This document shows, piece by piece, positions 62,529-64,000 of a DNA stretch of 64,000 nucleotides; position 1 is the first letter of the stretch; each line of letters begins with the position of its first letter. The stretch is from Lichenicoccus sp965276875 (GTDB lineage Bacteria; Pseudomonadota; Alphaproteobacteria; Acetobacterales; Acetobacteraceae), in contig NZ_OZ255701.1 in the NCBI RefSeq assembly GCF_965276875.1, forward strand, positions 434,001 to 498,000. Direction: 5' to 3'. Position numbers and translations under genes: made by a program. The notes under the pieces are model-generated. The model ran no database searches and was not told the origin of the DNA. It was given only the letters and a program-made list of their open reading frames with translations.

Positions 62529-64000
62529 ATGACCAATTACACCGTCAGCTCGGGTGCTACGAGTTCAGGTATCACGCTGAACGGCGGCGATAGCGAGACC
62601 GTCCTGTCCGGCGGCACTGCCGCCAACACCGTCATCAACAGCGGCGGCGTCGAAACGCTTGCCCCAGGTGCTCTCGCCTCGGGCGGCACGATCCACGCGG
62701 GCGGCGTGCTGTCCGCCGGCGCCGGCCGGCTGAGCGGCACCATCAACGACGCCGGCACGATCCTTGGCGGCTCGTCATCGAGTGGCGGCACCCAGCAAAT
62801 CACCATCGCCTCCGGTGGCCTGATCTCAGGGGATGTGATCGACGGGAACGGAACGGTCGCCGTCTCCGCCGGGGGCGTGGCCTCGGGCATTACGGAGTAC
62901 GGCACCACCTACTCCGGGATACAGGTCTCTTCCGGCGGCCTGACCGTGGCCGACAACGTTTATGGCGGCGCGGTCGAGGTCGTCTACTCAGGCGGCGTCG
63001 CCAGCGGCACCGTGATCGGCTCGGGCGGAACGCAGACCCTGTCGGCCGGCGGTGTCTCACGGCAGAGCATCGTCTCCTCCGGCGGCGTCGAGCTGGTGAC
63101 CTCGGGCGCGACCGCGAGCGGCGCCACGATCGGCGCCGGCGGCGTCCTGTCCGCCAGCAATTTCGGCACCGTCAGCAGCGCCACCGTCCAGTCGGGTGGC
63201 ACGCTGATCATGGACGGCGGCACCACCGCGGTCGGCACCGTGATCAGCGCGGGCGGCTTGGCGATCTTCAGGTCCGGCGACACGCCATCGGTCGACACGA
63301 ATACGACCGTGCTCAGCGGCGGCGCCATCGAGTTCCAGAGCGGCGCCGCCGTCACCAACGGGCTGGTGTTCTCCGGCGGCACGGAAATCCTGGCCTATGG
63401 CATCACCGTCTCGAACCTGACAGCGACGCAGACCGGCCTGAACACCCTTGTGGTTTCGTCCGGCAGCAAGGCGGTGAACGCCACCGTCGACAGCGGCGCG
63501 ACCGTGATCGTGAGCTCCAGCGGATTGCTGGGGGGCGGCACCATACAGGCCGGAGGCGTCGTATCGGCAGGCATCGGCGTGCTGAGCGGCCTATTCAGCG
63601 ACTCCGGCACCATCGTTGCCGGTTCGGCCTTCAGCGGCGGAACCATGGAGGTCGACGTCACCTCCGGCGGCCTGATCTACGGCTTCGTCATGTCGGGCGG
63701 CGGCAAGGTGGTGGTCAGCGCCGGCGGCGTCGCCTACGGCGTGGCCGCCTTCAACAACAATTCTTCGGCGCTGCAGGTCTCCTCCGGCGGCCTGACCATC
63801 AATGACACGGTCTCCGGCGGCAGCAGCGAGGTCGTCTCCTCGGGCGGCGTAGCGCAAGGCACCATCGTCCGCTCGGGGGGAGCGCAATATGTCTCTTCCG
63901 GGGGCACCGCGAGTGGCACGGTGCTCAGCGCCGGCGGCGTCCAAAGACTCAGCGCCGGCGGCATCGCCAGCGGCAGCCTAATCGGCTTAGGCGGCACCGA
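62529..64000 (+). CDS. Large SGG-repeat adhesin/autotransporter-like protein, partial
   Basis: At least 490 aa, open to the right edge. Starts ATG at 62529 with MTNYTVSSGATSSGITLNGG and no obvious signal peptide. It is almost entirely degenerate repeats of about 18-20 residues built on SGG/AGG turns (VSSGGVASGTVIGSGGTQ-type), resembling AIDA-I/hemagglutinin passenger beta-helices. Phase is regular throughout (VxSGGxxxxTxVxxGGxxxV). Translocator or C-terminal signal lies outside the window. Surface adhesion is inferred. Four antisense frames here are by-products of the repeat. Confidence 0.85.
   Translation, partial: MTNYTVSSGATSSGITLNGGDSETVLSGGTAANTVINSGGVETLAPGALASGGTIHAGGVLSAGAGRLSGTINDAGTILGGSSSSGGTQQITIASGGLISGDVIDGNGTVAVSAGGVASGITEYGTTYSGIQVSSGGLTVADNVYGGAVEVVYSGGVASGTVIGSGGTQTLSAGGVSRQSIVSSGGVELVTSGATASGATIGAGGVLSASNFGTVSSATVQSGGTLIMDGGTTAVGTVISAGGLAIFRSGDTPSVDTNTTVLSGGAIEFQSGAAVTNGLVFSGGTEILAYGITVSNLTATQTGLNTLVVSSGSKAVNATVDSGATVIVSSSGLLGGGTIQAGGVVSAGIGVLSGLFSDSGTIVAGSAFSGGTMEVDVTSGGLIYGFVMSGGGKVVVSAGGVAYGVAAFNNNSSALQVSSGGLTINDTVSGGSSEVVSSGGVAQGTIVRSGGAQYVSSGGTASGTVLSAGGVQRLSAGGIASGSLIGLGGT

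Noticed and set aside
62537..63997. Four adjacent minus-strand frames (62537-62908, 62984-63382, 63395-63661, 63734-63997)
   Set aside because: They are the antisense of the SGG repeats; their similar Pro/Glu-rich sequences reflect the repeat, not genes.

Overview
The window is high-GC DNA with dense genes, short gaps and many 1-4 nt start/stop overlaps. Protein types and gene order point to an alphaproteobacterium, most likely Acetobacteraceae (Rhodospirillales/Acetobacterales). The main clues are tmk-dacF-rlpA-mltB, a full-length Urt transporter, mfd next to sdhE and recG, FDxxWY..YPDV repeats, a large SGG-repeat adhesin, and a short-hairpin repeat element. This is inference from family recognition; no 16S or tRNA gene is visible in the window.

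Layout. 0-3.5 kb (minus): nucleotide and cell-wall genes tmk (cut by the left edge), dacF, rlpA, mltB. 3.5-7.1 kb: a small repeat protein, a coupled DedA/ATP-grasp pair and an epoxide hydrolase. 7.4-12.9 kb: mlaD, uppP, an SGNH hydrolase, dihydroorotase, and a divergent NmrA-type/LysR pair. 12.9-19.6 kb (minus): a tightly packed run pepA, holC, a 62-aa protein, aldo/keto reductase, GT9, GT4, asnB, mixing housekeeping and surface-glycan functions. 20.0-26.3 kb: urtABCDE followed by a formamidase-type amidase, behind a textbook sigma-54 promoter; it reads as a nitrogen-scavenging amide/urea operon. 26.3-30.1 kb: cysQ, Sua5, a membrane coiled-coil protein and a D-2-hydroxyacid dehydrogenase. 30.2-32.1 kb: cytochrome P450 and a mazEF pair. 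32.1-40.1 kb: acyltransferase, SirB1-like protein, mfd, sdhE, recG. 40.1-50.6 kb: envelope and secreted functions (GH16-like glycosidase, oligopeptidase B, molbindin, lipoprotein, PhzF, TonB-dependent receptor, OmpA). 50.6-53.9 kb: sulfur assimilation (cysK, Rrf2 regulator, cysI). 54.3-57.9 kb: queuosine genes queA, tgt, queG plus a ribbon-helix-helix protein, with a four-hairpin element forming the queA end and the tgt start. 58.0-62.3 kb: small protein, TerB/J-domain protein, amidase and a large glycoside hydrolase, the last three translationally coupled. 62.5 kb to the edge: the N-terminal part of an SGG-repeat adhesin.

The most interesting non-coding signals are the sigma-54 promoter at 19996-20011; the four-hairpin element at 55368-55478 that supplies coding sequence to two genes; a 14-bp perfect stem whose loop holds the oligopeptidase B start codon (42152-42198); and a GTTGC-N6-GCAAC dyad found upstream of both the secreted glycosidase and the TonB receptor. 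I saw no CRISPR array, prophage, insertion sequence or rRNA/tRNA gene.
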